Assembly: GCF_018729455.1 (NCBI RefSeq)
Contig: NZ_JAHHZF010000014.1
Span: 124,001 to 188,000, forward strand
Direction: 5' to 3'
Length of the DNA: 64,000 nucleotides
DNA from: Prosthecodimorpha staleyi
GTDB lineage: Bacteria > Pseudomonadota > Alphaproteobacteria > Rhizobiales > Ancalomicrobiaceae
Shown here: positions 28,208 through 37,011 of the stretch, one piece after another
Numbering within the stretch: position 1 is the first letter of the stretch
Layout of the letters: the number at the start of each line of letters is the position of its first letter
The notes under the pieces: model-generated
What the model saw: the letters and a program-made list of their open reading frames with translations, nothing else
Databases searched by the model: none
What the model was told of the DNA's origin: nothing
Translations under genes and position numbers: made by a program

Positions 28208-28236
28208 TTCCGATATCCAGAAATTATTTCCGAAAT
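28207..28236. promoter_or_regulatory. Operator-like element at the iclR start
   Basis: TTTCCGATA...GAAATTATTTCCGAAATA: three TTTCCGA/GGAAA-type half-sites. Nearly the same arrangement stands before the GMC oxidoreductase gene (29889-29920). Shared spacing and sequence in two promoters next to an iclR gene argue for IclR binding. Confidence 0.55.
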
Positions 28237-28261
28237 ATCTGAGCATGGCGCGCATCCGGGT

Positions 28262-29875
28262 TCAAGTCCGCGCATCGGCGAGCGCGAAGGCGGCGGCGCG
28301 TTCGCCGATCATGATCGTGGCCGCGTTGGTGTTGCCGCTGACGATGTCGGGCATCACCGAGGCGTCGGCGATGCGCAGTCCGTCGAGGCCCCGCAACTTC
28401 AGCCGCGCGTCGACCACCGCCATCGGATCCGGCCCCATCCGGGCGGTGCCGACCGGGTGATAGACGCTCGACGCGGTCGCCCGGACCCAGGCGGCGATCT
28501 CGGCGTCGCTCTGTGCCGCGGCCATCGGTGCCAGTTCCGGCCCGCGGATGCCGTCGAAGGCCGAGCCCGAGACGAGGTCGCGGACCAGCCGCACCCCCGC
28601 CACGGTCGCGGACATGTCGGCCTCCTCCGCCAGATAGTTCGGCTGGATCAGCGGCGCGGCGAGGGGATCAGCGCTGCGTAAGCGCAGATGGCCGCGGCTC
28701 TGCGGCCGGATCGGTCCGATCCGGATCGAGAAGGTGTCGGTCGGTCGCCGTCGCCCCGGCAGCGGCATCCAGAGGGCGGCGTTGGTCGCCGCGATCGGCA
28801 GCACGAAAGCCTGCAAGTCCGGCGCGTCCAGGCCGTCCCGCGAGGCGAAGAAGCCGCCCGCCTGGATCGGGCTGGCGCCGGCCGGCCCGGTTCCGGTGGC
28901 GGCGAAGCGCAGGAGATTCAGTGCGAAGCGGTCGAGCCGCAGGTTGTCGACCATCGAAACGGGCTGCCGGCAGGCGAAGGCCGGAGCGACGTCGAGATGG
29001 TCGTGCAGGTTTTCGCCGACGCCCGGCAGGTCGTGCAGCGTCCGGATGCCGACCGAGGCGAGATGTCCGGCCGGTCCGATCCCTGACAACAGAAGGAGTT
29101 GCGGCGTATTGACGGCGCCGGCGCACAGAATGACCTCGCGGCGCGCACGCAGGGTGGTGGTGCGGCCGCCCGAAAGCACCTCGACGCCGGCGATCCGTCC
29201 GCCCTCGACGACCAGGCGCAAGGCACGGACCGAGGGGCGGACGGTCAGGTTTCGACGCCGCCGGGCCGGCGCCAGGAAGGTCGTGGCGGTGGTCTGCCGG
29301 CGGCCGTTGCGGATGTTGAAATGATAGAAGCCGACCCCGGCCTGGCGGTCGCCGTTGAAGTCCGGGTTGAGCGGATGGCCGGCCGCGACGCCGGCCTCGA
29401 TGAAGCGGTCGAACAGGCCATAGGCGCGGCTGGCGGGGGTGACGGGCAGCGGGCCGTCGGTGCCGTGATGACGGTCGGCCGGACCGGCGAAGCCCTCCGA
29501 CTTGCGGAAGGCGGGCAGTACATCGGCATGGCTCCAGCCGGGATTGCCGCGCTGCGCCCAGCCGTCGAAATCGGCGGCGGCGCCGCGGATATAAACCATG
29601 CCATTGAAGATGAACGAGCCGCCCAGCATGCGGCCGCGCGGCCAGAAGATGCGCCGGCCGTCGAGATGCGGCTGCGGCTCGGTTTCGTAGAACCAGTTGT
29701 TCGGGCGCGCCCGGTACAGCCGCCCGGCCAGCATCGGCACCCGGTAGAGCGGATTCCAGTCGGACGGGCCGGCCTCCAGAAGGCAGGTGTCGACGCTCGC
29801 ATCCTCGCTGAGACGGGCCGCGACCACGCATCCGGCCGAACCGCCCCCGACGACAACGAAGTCGAACTCCTGCAT
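28262..29875 (-). CDS. GMC-family FAD oxidoreductase (choline dehydrogenase-like)
   Basis: 537 aa flavoenzyme oxidising an alcohol. N-terminal FAD motif [20 protein letters not shown], then the GMC signatures [19 protein letters not shown] and [15 protein letters not shown], and a C-terminal [10 protein letters not shown] (the catalytic histidine block). ATG 29875 follows AGGTGTCACG; a GTG nine bases upstream is possible. It precedes iclR on the same strand and has its own IclR-type operator, so it likely initiates oxidation of the compound taken up by the downstream importer (inference). Confidence 0.9.
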   Translation of the reverse strand: MQEFDFVVVGGGSAGCVVAARLSEDASVDTCLLEAGPSDWNPLYRVPMLAGRLYRARPNNWFYETEPQPHLDGRRIFWPRGRMLGGSFIFNGMVYIRGAAADFDGWAQRGNPGWSHADVLPAFRKSEGFAGPADRHHGTDGPLPVTPASRAYGLFDRFIEAGVAAGHPLNPDFNGDRQAGVGFYHFNIRNGRRQTTATTFLAPARRRRNLTVRPSVRALRLVVEGGRIAGVEVLSGGRTTTLRARREVILCAGAVNTPQLLLLSGIGPAGHLASVGIRTLHDLPGVGENLHDHLDVAPAFACRQPVSMVDNLRLDRFALNLLRFAATGTGPAGASPIQAGGFFASRDGLDAPDLQAFVLPIAATNAALWMPLPGRRRPTDTFSIRIGPIRPQSRGHLRLRSADPLAAPLIQPNYLAEEADMSATVAGVRLVRDLVSGSAFDGIRGPELAPMAAAQSDAEIAAWVRATASSVYHPVGTARMGPDPMAVVDARLKLRGLDGLRIADASVMPDIVSGNTNAATIMIGERAAAFALADART

Positions 29876-29888
29876 TCGTGACACCTAT

Positions 29889-29920
29889 TTTCCGATAATC
29901 GGAAATTAATTTCCGAATTC
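29889..29920. promoter_or_regulatory. Operator-like element upstream of the GMC gene
   Basis: Perfect palindrome TTTCCGATAATCGGAAA (29889-29905, 8-bp arms) followed after TTA by another half-site AATTTCCGAATT. Matches the element before iclR in order and spacing. Confidence 0.6.
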
Positions 29921-30386
29921 TTGCGAATTTATAGGCGGGTGTCAAGCGTGCCGGCGCAAGCTTTCCGGCGGCCGGATTGGCGCCGGCGATGCGGTCGGAA
30001 ACGGGGGAGGGGCGACCCGCGACGGTGCCCGAGGCGGACGGAGATCGTCACGAAGAACGAGACAGTGCCCGGTCCGGGCTGTGCTCACTGCAAGGCGACC
30101 GAAGACATGGCGGGCGATCAGGTCGCCCGGCTCGGTCTCGCCGTTGCGGTCGAGAAATCTGCCGACTGTGCGGCGATCGCGGGCTTCGGCATCGCCGCGA
30201 TCCCCGGCATCCTCGGGGGCGGCAAGGCGGTGCATGTCGGCGGCTTGCCCAAGCCGGAAGGCGTGGCGCGACGACCGTCGGTTTCAGCGCAGTCTCGCCC
30301 CGGGGCGAAGTCGGCGTCCCGGCGTCGCGCGCCGCCGGGCAGGCCCCCGCGCGATCTGGCGGCGCCGGGCATCTACAGGTTCGCGA
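29921..30386. other. Long gap between operons
   Basis: About 465 bases between the GMC promoter and the end of the SIS/PfkB/BtpA operon. The only content I can support is the thioredoxin-like remnant. Confidence 0.4.
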
Positions 30387-30409
30387 TCAGGCCTTGGCTG
30401 CGTCCATGA
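30044..30409 (+). pseudogene. Thioredoxin-fold (redox-active disulfide) protein remnant
   Basis: The plus-strand frame translates to PGPGCAHCKATEDMA, then a helix, then AGFGIAAIPGILGGGKAVHVGGLPKP, the order CxxC / cis-Pro IPG / GG of small redox-active-disulfide proteins (about 75-80 aa). No ATG is present where the family starts: GTG at 30065 would leave only MPGPGC, and a purine-rich GGAG precedes a non-start ATCGTC. The end runs on as basic low-complexity residues instead of the usual short helix. I therefore call it a degenerate copy; it overlaps the 3' end of the BtpA gene on the other strand only at its tail. Confidence 0.4.
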
Positions 30410-31169
30410 GGCGGTGGCACTTGTCGAGGTCCCACTTCAGCGGGTCGTTCGCTCCGGCATCCGAGCGCATGATCGAGGTCGACACGACGACGCCGGCCGC
30501 CTCGGCCAGGGCGCGTCCGATATTGCCGGCATCGACGCCACCGCCGACGAGGACCGGAGCCTTGATGCCGGCGGTGCGCAGCGCTCGGATCCGGGCGAGG
30601 CTGTCGTCGAAATCGGAGCCGGTGATGACGAGCCCGTCCGCCCCCATGTCGACGGCCCACTTGGCGGCCTGCGGCTGCGGGACGCCGGCGATCGGCAGCG
30701 AGGTCCGGTCGTGGATGTCGGCCAGGATGGCGACCCCGTCGGCACCGGCCGCCTGACGATAGGCCCGGGCGGCAACGCACAAGGCCGACTTCTGGCCCTC
30801 GGACGACATGACCGCCCCGACATAGACCTTGAGACGCACGAAGCTTGCGCCGCATGCCTCCGCAATGGCGATCGGGCTTTCCGCATCGTGCGCCTGCACG
30901 ATGATGCCAAGCGCGAGACCGGGGTATTCGCGGCGGATGAGACGGCCGAGGGCGGTGGTGCGGGCGACGGTCGCGATGCTGGCAGGGCCGGCCGCGCGCG
31001 TCTGGTCCTGCAGCTTGACGGCGGGAATGCCGGCTTGCGCGAACACGGCAACGTTGGCGAGCACGTAGTCTTCGAGAAAGGCCATCGACAGGCCCGGCTG
31101 CACGACCGGGTCGGGGAGATGCAAGGCGGCGATCACCGTGTGGTCGAAGGCAAGGCGGTTCGGGGTCAT
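30387..31169 (-). CDS. BtpA/SgcQ family TIM-barrel protein
   Basis: 260 aa. Strand-helix periodicity and the motifs VIAALHLPDP, VNDADGLVITGSDFDD-type (MGADGLVITGSDFDD), VLVGGGVDAGNIGRAL and STSIMRSDAGANDPLKWDLDK match the BtpA family, phosphate-binding (beta/alpha)8 barrels. BtpA was linked to photosystem I biogenesis in cyanobacteria; in heterotrophs (SgcQ) it sits in sugar operons with unknown reaction. The gene ends the ten-gene operon; its ATG overlaps the upstream kinase stop by 4 bp, so it likely acts on the phosphorylated product of the kinases or SIS enzymes. Confidence 0.83.
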   Translation of the reverse strand: MTPNRLAFDHTVIAALHLPDPVVQPGLSMAFLEDYVLANVAVFAQAGIPAVKLQDQTRAAGPASIATVARTTALGRLIRREYPGLALGIIVQAHDAESPIAIAEACGASFVRLKVYVGAVMSSEGQKSALCVAARAYRQAAGADGVAILADIHDRTSLPIAGVPQPQAAKWAVDMGADGLVITGSDFDDSLARIRALRTAGIKAPVLVGGGVDAGNIGRALAEAAGVVVSTSIMRSDAGANDPLKWDLDKCHRLMDAAKA

Positions 31170-32200
31170 GGTTGGTTCCGGATTGGGTGTGGGGCGCAGA
31201 AGACGCGCAGCCTCGCCTCCGCCTGCGCGCGCGTGACCGCCAGGAGCGGCAACGGGCCTCTCGTCTCGACCGCGAAGGCCGCCGAGACGGTGGCCCTTCT
31301 GGCGGCGATCAGGGGCGGCTCGCCGAGCAGCAGGCCGCTCAGGAAGCCGCCGCAATAGGCATCTCCCGCGCCGGTCGGATCGACCACCGGCACCGTCAGG
31401 GCGCCGATCGCTTCGCAATGGTCCGAGCCGCGCGTCGCGACCAGAGATCCCTCGCCCGCGAGCTTGACGCCGACCGCGCCGCGCACTCTCGCGGCCAAGG
31501 CGGGAAGCGCGGCCTCCGGAGGGCGGCCGGGGGCCAGCATGGCGAGTTCGCGCCGGCTCGGCAGGAAGGCATCGACGAGCGGCAGGAGTTGGTCGAGATA
31601 GGCGGCGTCCATGGCGGCCGCGTGCGAGCCGGGATCGCATGTCACTATCAGCCCGCGGGCCCGCGCCGCCCGAGCCAGGGCGAGCAAGGCGTCGGGGCGG
31701 TTGGGGGCCAGATGGATGCCGTCGGCCGCCCAGAGGGCATCCGGCACGTGGCCCGGCTCGACCGGATGGGCGCGGCGATAGCCGGCGAAGTCGCAACCCT
31801 GCGGGGCGTGATCGGACAGCATGCGTTCGAAAGCCGCCGCGGCAGCCGGCGACACCTGGTCGCCGACCATGCCGCAGGCGTCCGCCGTGGCCGCGGTGGC
31901 GTGGAGATGATCGCGCCGCTCGCCGTCGGACCGGTAGAAGAACCATTCCTCCAACTCGACGGTGACCGGATCGACGCTCAGCGCCAGGGGGGCGAGGCCG
32001 CCGGCCGCGAGCGCCGCCAGCATCGGGCGCGGATAGTTTTCCGGAATGCGTGCGCAGACGCCGACCGGGTCCAGCCAGAGCCGGGCGCCGGCCGCGGAAT
32101 AGACCGCATTTCCGCCGATCTGCCCCCGGACCAGCGCGCCGTCATGCGACACGACATTGTCGATGATCACGCCGCCGGTGGTGAAGAGGCGGGGTGTCAA
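31166..32200 (-). CDS. PfkB-family carbohydrate kinase (copy 1)
   Basis: 344 aa ribokinase-fold kinase. N-terminal GGxxxDN-like TTGGVIIDNVV and GGNAVYSAAGARLW; C-terminal catalytic motif DPTGAGDAYCGGF with the base Asp. Between SIS copy 1 and BtpA, both junctions overlapping by 4 bp. Likely phosphorylates the imported sugar moiety before the SIS enzyme acts. The second kinase of the operon differs strongly in the lid region, so the two probably have different substrates or steps. Confidence 0.87.
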   Translation of the reverse strand: MTPRLFTTGGVIIDNVVSHDGALVRGQIGGNAVYSAAGARLWLDPVGVCARIPENYPRPMLAALAAGGLAPLALSVDPVTVELEEWFFYRSDGERRDHLHATAATADACGMVGDQVSPAAAAAFERMLSDHAPQGCDFAGYRRAHPVEPGHVPDALWAADGIHLAPNRPDALLALARAARARGLIVTCDPGSHAAAMDAAYLDQLLPLVDAFLPSRRELAMLAPGRPPEAALPALAARVRGAVGVKLAGEGSLVATRGSDHCEAIGALTVPVVDPTGAGDAYCGGFLSGLLLGEPPLIAARRATVSAAFAVETRGPLPLLAVTRAQAEARLRVFCAPHPIRNQP

Positions 32201-33336
32201 GACCAGGGTCCGCCGAGCCCGAGATCCGCGCGGGCCATCGCCGAATGAAAGGCCAGCGCGTGCAGGGGCACGGTGGCCATGATGGCGGCCAGCGGACCCG
32301 TCGCCTCGGCAACGACGAGGTGATGGTCGACCCGTGCGACGATCTCCGCGTCGTCTTCCCGCAGGAGCGCGAAGCTGGTGCTGCCCTCGGCCTGGGCGAC
32401 GAGGGCCGTGTCCAGGGCCCGCTCGCGGGCTTCCGGCGCCGTCGCGACGATGACCAGCCGGTCGCCCCGCTTCGGAAGGCGGTAGTGGTGCATCTCCTCC
32501 AACGGGAGGGCGAAGGCATGCGCGGGAGTCAGTTCCCGGAGCTTCGCGGCCCCGAAGGAGGCGGCCGCGAAATCCGGGCCGGCACCCGTGAAGATCGTCA
32601 TGGGAGCATCGGCGAAGGCCGTCGCAACCCGGGCGACGGGACCGTCGATCCGCCCGATGAGGGCGTCGATCGAGGCCGGGAGCGCATCGAGCGCGGCCGC
32701 AAGGTCATCGGTCGCACTGGCGTCCGGGACGGGAGGGGATGCGGCGGCCAGATGCGACGCGAGCGCGGCGAGCAGGGCGATCGAGGCCATCGACGACTGG
32801 GTCGGCCATCCCTTTCGTGACGCTTGCACGAGGAGCCCGGCGTCGAAGCCGGTCATCGCGGGGCTGCCCGAGGTGTTGGACATGCCGACCGCGATCGCGC
32901 CTTCGGCCTTGGCCCGAGTGAGGGCGTTGATCACTGCCGGCGTGTTGCCGCCGGAGGTCAGCCCGATCACCAGCGCGCCGCGGTTGATCGCGGCGCCCGC
33001 GAAGGCGGCATGCTCGAAGGCTTCGACCGCGAAGCAGGGTACGCCGAGGGTGCGTTCCATGATCGGCGCGGCGGCCAGCCCGACGAACCAGGAATCGCCG
33101 CAGCCGACCACGACGATCCGCTCGGGTCGGCCGGGCAATGCGGTGCGGACCCGTTCGAAATCGGGGCCGGCACCCGCCAGGGTGTCGGCGATGGCTGCCC
33201 CCTGGGCCAGCATCTCGGTGCGCGTCCGGCCGACGCGGGCCAGCCGGGCCGCGTCGCGTGGGGCGTCGGTGGACGGTTCGGCCCGCAATCGGGCCAGTCG
33301 TTGCGTCCAGTCCGTGGTCGGTTCGGTCATGGTCAC
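32197..33336 (-). CDS. SIS-domain sugar isomerase/deglycase (copy 1)
   Basis: 379 aa with two SIS domains: first RIVVVGCGDSWFVGLAA plus GLTSGGNTPAVINAL, second starting near residue 215 (PVARVATAFADAPMTIFTGAGPDFAAA) with EEMHHYRLPKRGD. The layout resembles the isomerase half of GlmS, AgaS and fructosamine-6-phosphate deglycase FrlB. Such enzymes break or isomerise a phosphorylated amino- or amino-acid-linked sugar. Immediately downstream of the permease, upstream of PfkB copy 1. Confidence 0.83.
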   Translation of the reverse strand: MTMTEPTTDWTQRLARLRAEPSTDAPRDAARLARVGRTRTEMLAQGAAIADTLAGAGPDFERVRTALPGRPERIVVVGCGDSWFVGLAAAPIMERTLGVPCFAVEAFEHAAFAGAAINRGALVIGLTSGGNTPAVINALTRAKAEGAIAVGMSNTSGSPAMTGFDAGLLVQASRKGWPTQSSMASIALLAALASHLAAASPPVPDASATDDLAAALDALPASIDALIGRIDGPVARVATAFADAPMTIFTGAGPDFAAASFGAAKLRELTPAHAFALPLEEMHHYRLPKRGDRLVIVATAPEARERALDTALVAQAEGSTSFALLREDDAEIVARVDHHLVVAEATGPLAAIMATVPLHALAFHSAMARADLGLGGPWS

Positions 33337-33355
33337 TCTTGCATGTTGCGTGAGG

Positions 33356-34162
33356 TCAGCGGCCCAGCCGCTCGAGGCCGACGGTCCGGGCGACGACCAG
33401 CATCACCAGGAAGGACAGGCCGATCTCGATCGCCGAAATCGCCGCGATGGCGGGCGTGGAGTCGTTCTGGACCAGATAGTAGAGTTCAACCGGCAGCGGA
33501 CGGCCGCGCACGTCCGATGTGAACAGCGCGACCGTGACGTTGTCGAAGGCCTCGATGAAGGTGAACGCCCCCGCGGCGAGCAGCGCCGGCCCAAGCTGGG
33601 GCAAGGTGACGCGCGCGAAGGTCTCGAGCTTTCCGGCGCCGAGATTGGCCGAAGCCTCGTCGAGCCGCGGATCGAGCCCGGCGAGCCGCGCCATAGTGAT
33701 GCGGATCACGAAGGGCAGGCAGAAGACGGACAGCGCGGCGACCAGCATGGCATTCGACGCCCGGAAGGCGAAATAGGCGCCGAAGAACAGGCTGGCGATG
33801 CCGATGACCATTCCGGGCATCATCTGCGGCGACAGCAGGAACGCATTGAGGGAGGCCTTTCCGGGGAACGTGCCTCGCACCGCCGCGAAGGCCGCCGGAA
33901 CGCCGAGCGCCAGGCCGATCAGCGCGACATAGATCGAGATGGTCAGGCTGACCCAGATCGAGTCGGTCAGCTGCCGATTCTGAAGCAGCGACTGATACCA
34001 TTTCAGGCTGAAGCCCGAGGGCGGAAACGAAATGTAGGCGCGCGGTTCGAACGATATGGCGATCACGACCAGGCTTGGCGCGACCAGGAGCAGCAACGCG
34101 AAACCGGCAAGCAGGGCGAACAGCGCCGTCCATAGGCGGTCGGACCAGGTCATGGTTCTCAT
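33356..34162 (-). CDS. ABC transporter permease (PotC/opine type)
   Basis: 268 aa, six membrane helices, with the EAA loop LDPRLDEASANLGAGKLETFARVTLP. The N-terminal LLLLVAPSLVVIAISFEP and SFPPSGFSLKWYQSLL are typical of PotC/MotC-like permeases for polyamines and opines. ATG 34162 overlaps the preceding permease stop (ATGA). Confidence 0.9.
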   Translation of the reverse strand: MRTMTWSDRLWTALFALLAGFALLLLVAPSLVVIAISFEPRAYISFPPSGFSLKWYQSLLQNRQLTDSIWVSLTISIYVALIGLALGVPAAFAAVRGTFPGKASLNAFLLSPQMMPGMVIGIASLFFGAYFAFRASNAMLVAALSVFCLPFVIRITMARLAGLDPRLDEASANLGAGKLETFARVTLPQLGPALLAAGAFTFIEAFDNVTVALFTSDVRGRPLPVELYYLVQNDSTPAIAAISAIEIGLSFLVMLVVARTVGLERLGR

Positions 34163-35073
34163 GCGCGCGCCTCGCTCCACCGATTGATGCGGCTGCCGAC
34201 CCAGACGATCAGGAAGACGAACGCGAAGGAACTCGACAGGAGAATTGCGGCCAGCACGGCGCCGCGCGTCCAATCCAGCACCACGACGGTCTGTTCGTAG
34301 ACCTGCACGGCGAGCGTGGCGTAGTTTCCGCCGCCGAGAAGTTGAGGCACGATGAAGTTCGTGTAGGAGATCGCAAAGACCAGGGCAAGGCCGGCGAAGA
34401 TCGCCGGGACGCTCATCGGCACCACCACCTTAAAGAAAGTCGCGGCCCGGCTGGCACCGAGATTGAACGACGCCTCTTCCAGGCGCCGGTCGCGCTCGGC
34501 CAGCACGGCGAGCAGGGGCAGGATCATGAACGGCAGGTGGATCTGAGTCATGCCGATGATCACCGCATAGTCGGTGTTGAGAATGCGCAGCGGCTCGTCG
34601 ATGACCCCGAGTTGAATGAGCGTGTGGTTTACGATGCCCCGCCGGCCGCCGAGGATCACCAGCCACGCATAGGCGCGGACGAGCGCGCTCGTCAGGAGCG
34701 GGGAGATGACCGCCACCAGGATCAGGGTGCGCCAGATGCCCTTGGTCTGGCTGTAGAGATAGGCCACCGGATAGGCGAGCAGCAGGGTCATGACCGTCGA
34801 GATCACAGCCACGTAGAAGCTCCGCCAGGTCAGGCGCCAGACCAGGGTGTCGTTGAGAGCCGCCCAGAGCGGCTCGAGCGTGAAGCTATCGCCCACGATC
34901 CGCCCCCGCTCGATGGTGACGAAGCCGAAGGCGAGCAGCGTCAGCATGGGCAGAACCAGAAAGACGACCAGGAACAGCACCGCCGGCAGGGCGGGCCAGA
35001 AACCGCCGCCGTGCAGCAGGCGCCGGACGAGGCGGCCGGGGCGCCGGCCGGGCGTGATCGCGGCTGCGGTCAT
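34159..35073 (-). CDS. ABC transporter permease (PotB/opine type)
   Basis: 304 aa, six membrane helices. EAA loop EERDRRLEEASFNLGASRAATFFKVVVP-like region (RRLEEASFNLGASRAATF). Starts at the ATG overlapping the ATPase stop; the open frame upstream is antisense/shadow of the ATPase. Pairs with the PotC-like permease. Confidence 0.9.
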   Translation of the reverse strand: MTAAAITPGRRPGRLVRRLLHGGGFWPALPAVLFLVVFLVLPMLTLLAFGFVTIERGRIVGDSFTLEPLWAALNDTLVWRLTWRSFYVAVISTVMTLLLAYPVAYLYSQTKGIWRTLILVAVISPLLTSALVRAYAWLVILGGRRGIVNHTLIQLGVIDEPLRILNTDYAVIIGMTQIHLPFMILPLLAVLAERDRRLEEASFNLGASRAATFFKVVVPMSVPAIFAGLALVFAISYTNFIVPQLLGGGNYATLAVQVYEQTVVVLDWTRGAVLAAILLSSSFAFVFLIVWVGSRINRWSEARA

Positions 35074-36128
35074 GCGGCCCCCCGCTCGATGACCCGGCAC
35101 GCGGCCGGATCGATGACGCCGATCGACACCGGACTTCCCGCCGCGAGCGGCACTTCGCCGGACCGGCGGCCGACCGTGACGCGCAACGGCTCGGGGAAGC
35201 CTGCATCCACTTCGTATTCGATCGTCGGACCCTGGGCGATGGCGAACAGAACCGTGCCGGGCGGTCCGGATTGTCCGGTGCCCGGGTCGATCCGGCCTGC
35301 CGCAAGCGTCAGGTTCTCGGGCCGCACGATCAGGTCCGCCGGGCCATCGGGCCGTTCGGCGACGACCGCCGGAAAGCCGACCACGGCGCCGGCTCGCAAT
35401 CCGACCGGAAGGATGTTGGCGCGGCCGATGAAGGTTGCGACGAACGGGTTGGCAGGGCGGTCGTAGATCGCGAGCGGCGGTGCGACCTGCTCGAAGGTGC
35501 CGGCGCGCATGACCGCCACCTGATCGGACAGCATCATCGCCTCGCTCTGGTCGTGGGTCACGAAGATCGAGGTGATGCCGAGCCGCTCGATCAGCTTGCG
35601 CAGTTCGGTCTGCATCGACAGCCGGAGCTTGGCGTCGAGCGCATTGAAGGGTTCGTCGAGGAGCAGCACGTCCGGCTCCAGCACGAGCACGCGGGCGATG
35701 GCGACCCGCTGCTGCTGTCCGCCGGACAATTGTGCCGGATAGCGGTCGCCGAGCGGACCGAGCGAGACGGTCTGGAGCGCCCGCGCGACGCGTTCCTTGA
35801 TTTCGGGTGCCGGCCTGCGGCGCACCTTGAGCCCATAGGCGACATTCTCGGCGACGGTCAGATGCGGGAACAGGGCGTAGTTCTGGAACACGTAGCCGAC
35901 GCTGCGCCGGTTCGGGGGCAGGGCCGTGATGTCGATGCCTCCGACCAGGACACGGCCGGCATCGGGCTCGACGAAGCCCGCCAGCGTTCGCAGCAAGGTC
36001 GTCTTGCCGCAGCCGGACGGCCCGAGCAGGGTCATCACCTGGCCCTTCTCGACGGACAGCGAGCATCCGTCGAGCACGCGAACGTCGCCGTAGCTTTTGG
36101 TGATCGACTCCATGACGATGTGCGGCAT
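35070..36128 (-). CDS. ABC transporter ATP-binding protein (PotA/opine type)
   Basis: 352 aa. Walker A GPSGCGKTT, Q-loop FQNYALFPHLTV, signature LSGGQQQRVAIARVL, Walker B VLLLDEPFNALD, H-loop FVTHDQ, then a C-terminal OB-type (TOBE) regulatory domain beginning near residue 240 (ANPFVATFIGRANILPV). Classic polyamine/opine/iron-type importer ATPase serving both binding proteins of the operon. Confidence 0.93.
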   Translation of the reverse strand: MPHIVMESITKSYGDVRVLDGCSLSVEKGQVMTLLGPSGCGKTTLLRTLAGFVEPDAGRVLVGGIDITALPPNRRSVGYVFQNYALFPHLTVAENVAYGLKVRRRPAPEIKERVARALQTVSLGPLGDRYPAQLSGGQQQRVAIARVLVLEPDVLLLDEPFNALDAKLRLSMQTELRKLIERLGITSIFVTHDQSEAMMLSDQVAVMRAGTFEQVAPPLAIYDRPANPFVATFIGRANILPVGLRAGAVVGFPAVVAERPDGPADLIVRPENLTLAAGRIDPGTGQSGPPGTVLFAIAQGPTIEYEVDAGFPEPLRVTVGRRSGEVPLAAGSPVSIGVIDPAACRVIERGAA

Positions 36129-36136
36129 TGTCGGGC

Positions 36137-37003
36137 TCAATGGGTTGTAGCGTGAGACGGGAAGGGGGGCACGTCGAGCCCCAAGGCGGAGGGGCCGACG
36201 CCGGCAACCGCCGCGGCTCCGACCCGGACGGCGACACGGCACGCCGCATCGAGCGCGTCGCCCGCCGCGATGCGGGCGGCGAGGGCCCCGACCGTCGCGT
36301 CACCGGCCCCGGTCGGGTCGCGTACGGTGGTGGATGGTGGTGCGACGGTGACCACGCGGGTGTCGCCGGCCCGGCAATAGGCGAGCCCGGCGCTGCCGCG
36401 TTTCTGGACGATGTCGCAGCCGCGCGATGCCAGCGCGACGACGGCCGCGTCGTCCGCCACATCCGGGAGCAGGAGCGCGGTTTCCTCGCGGCTCGGTGCG
36501 AACAGGCGGAGGCGGGGCAGGAGTTCGAGACAGTCGGCCGGTCCGGCCGACGCGAAGGCTTCGCTGGTATCGGCGACCGCCGGACAGCCGAGCCCGGCCA
36601 GGATTCCGGCGGCGTGCCCTGGCGGCATCGGGCACAGCACGGCGATGTCGGCGGCCGGGCCCTCGACGGGCGGACGCAAGGCCGCCGTGCGTTCCCACCA
36701 CAAGGCCTCGCCATAGTGGCTCGACGATCGGTCGCCGCCGGATGCATGCCGGATGCGGGCGCGCCGGGTCGGTCCGGAGGCCGGCCGGATCCAAGCGACA
36801 TCGATGCCGATGCCGGCCAGGGCCGCGATCCATGCCGTCGGATAGTCATCGCCCCGGCATGCGACGATCGCCGCTTCCGCGCCCGCCATCCTGGCACCGA
36901 GCGCCCCATAGAGCGCGGCACCGCCGGCAACCGCATCGGAACGAACGCCCGGGGCGACGATGTCGTCGATGGAGAGATAGCCGTAGAGGACGACCTTCGG
37001 CAT
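36137..37003 (-). CDS. PfkB-family carbohydrate kinase (copy 2)
   Basis: 288 aa from ATG 37003, or 291 from a GTG at 37012 that overlaps the upstream stop. VVLYGYLSIDDIVAPG N-terminus, GGAALYGALGARMAG, and the catalytic DPTGAGDATVGALAARIA. Shorter than copy 1 and distant in sequence. Adjacent to SIS copy 2, so each kinase is paired with its own SIS protein. Confidence 0.85.
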   Translation of the reverse strand: MPKVVLYGYLSIDDIVAPGVRSDAVAGGAALYGALGARMAGAEAAIVACRGDDYPTAWIAALAGIGIDVAWIRPASGPTRRARIRHASGGDRSSSHYGEALWWERTAALRPPVEGPAADIAVLCPMPPGHAAGILAGLGCPAVADTSEAFASAGPADCLELLPRLRLFAPSREETALLLPDVADDAAVVALASRGCDIVQKRGSAGLAYCRAGDTRVVTVAPPSTTVRDPTGAGDATVGALAARIAAGDALDAACRVAVRVGAAAVAGVGPSALGLDVPPFPSHATTH

Positions 37004-37011
37004 GGCTTTCA

